DNA of 29,825 nt. Origin: Flavobacteriaceae bacterium UBA7684 (GTDB lineage Bacteria; Bacteroidota; Bacteroidia; Flavobacteriales; Flavobacteriaceae). Positions 29,484 to 29,825 of this stretch are shown piece after piece. Numbering within the stretch: the stretch's first letter is position 1; the number at the start of each line of letters is the position of its first letter. The notes beneath the pieces were generated by a model. It did no database searches. It was given only the letters and a program-made list of their open reading frames with translations, and was not told where the DNA came from. The stretch is taken from contig DLGW01000008.1 in NCBI GenBank assembly GCA_002482885.1, positions 53,542 through 83,366 on the forward strand. Direction: 5' to 3'. The translations under genes were made by a program, and so were the position numbers.

Positions 29484-29825
29484 GATTGTTTGGTTTAAAT
29501 TGTACCCAACTAAAAATTACCGTATCATATAATTTATTTTTATATTATAAATGTAAAACGGTATTCTTTCAAAAATATTTAAAATTATCTATTGTACTAT
29601 TGTAATCACATAAGATTTATTAACAAATCACCTTTCATTTTAGAAATTATAGTTTTTAAAATGCAGGCTAGATTTTTTGATTCTTTTGTAGCAATGACAA
29701 AAGAATAGAGAGGGCTGAGCTTAGAGAAAATGTCCAGTGGACATTTTTAGCGAAAGAGCCAGCAGGCGCGAGGGGGAATTTCGCGTTAAGGATTGAAGTG
29801 AAAATCCTTTTAAGCCAGCCCGAAT
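29484..29825. other. Gene-poor right edge
   Basis: No gene is supportable in these 342 nt. The first 100 bases are very AT-rich and should contain the DUF4062 promoter, of which only a weak TACAATTT is seen. The remainder is repeat DNA (29681-29825). Confidence 0.6.
29681..29825 (-). repeat. Composite repeat region with three hairpins
   Basis: Hairpins are TTCTTTTGT/ACAAAAGAA (29681-29705, 7-nt loop), AAAATGTCC/GGACATTTT (29727-29747, 3-nt loop) and AAGGATT/AATCCTT (29788-29809). Read on the minus strand, the last part runs CGGGCTGGCTT, AAAAGGATTTTCACTTCAATCC, the same order as the elements at 18764 and 26512. The element continues beyond the window. Confidence 0.6.

Noticed and set aside
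29727..29747. Operator for an unseen gene
   Set aside because: The 9-bp palindrome lies inside the composite repeat region with no adjacent gene or -7 box in the window.

Overview
The window looks like chromosomal DNA of a low-GC member of the Bacteroidota, most likely a Flavobacteriaceae species close to Flavobacterium. Four things point there. The promoters are of the TAnnTTTG (-7) type, with very short leaders and no Shine-Dalgarno sequences. Secreted proteins have short signal peptides ending in xAQ. There is a single-chain E1 alpha/beta keto-acid dehydrogenase and a short methylmalonyl-CoA mutase small subunit. The core gene neighbourhoods (prmA-clpS, glucosaminidase-hemL, divIC-mutA) also fit. 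The genus is inferred from remembered family features, not from a search.

Layout. 0.1-8.8 kb: rsmG diverges from an aspartate aminotransferase gene. Then come rdgB, a membrane-anchored coiled-coil protein, an arginase-family protein with damaged metal-binding motifs, the divIC-mutA operon, a DEAD-box helicase and a secreted protein of unknown function. 8.8-14.0 kb: the fused E1, prmA-clpS and an outer-membrane porin. 14.0-18.7 kb: a rhodanese preceded by a Crp/Fnr-like palindrome, a small DUF5522 gene that starts with TTG followed by a DUF4136 lipoprotein, and an operon of a PLP deaminase, a LysM-glucosaminidase lipoprotein and hemL. 18.8-22.0 kb: a solitary cyanase and a KefF/KefC-type antiporter pair. 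22.1-26.4 kb: a polyamine-related block (acidic-tail protein, deoxyhypusine-synthase-like enzyme, arginine decarboxylase with a possible leader ORF) and aroB. 26.4-29.8 kb: an accessory tail with dispersed palindromic repeats, a Fic AMP-transferase gene with an operator-like palindrome over its start site, a secreted unknown protein between two direct repeats, and a DUF4062 (TIR-like) protein.

The left 26 kb is mostly housekeeping, with intrinsic hairpin terminators between transcription units. Gene-end repeats recur through the window in two related sets. One begins GGGCGT and lies just 3' of minus-strand genes. The other has a GGCTGTyCrCT - stem - GGATkkC..CCATCC layout. The accessory right end is where these repeats are densest. 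The most unusual signals are the degenerate arginase-family active site, the Fic operator, the speA leader with a near-leaderless small ORF, and the gene-repeat-gene-repeat layout around the DUF4062 gene.
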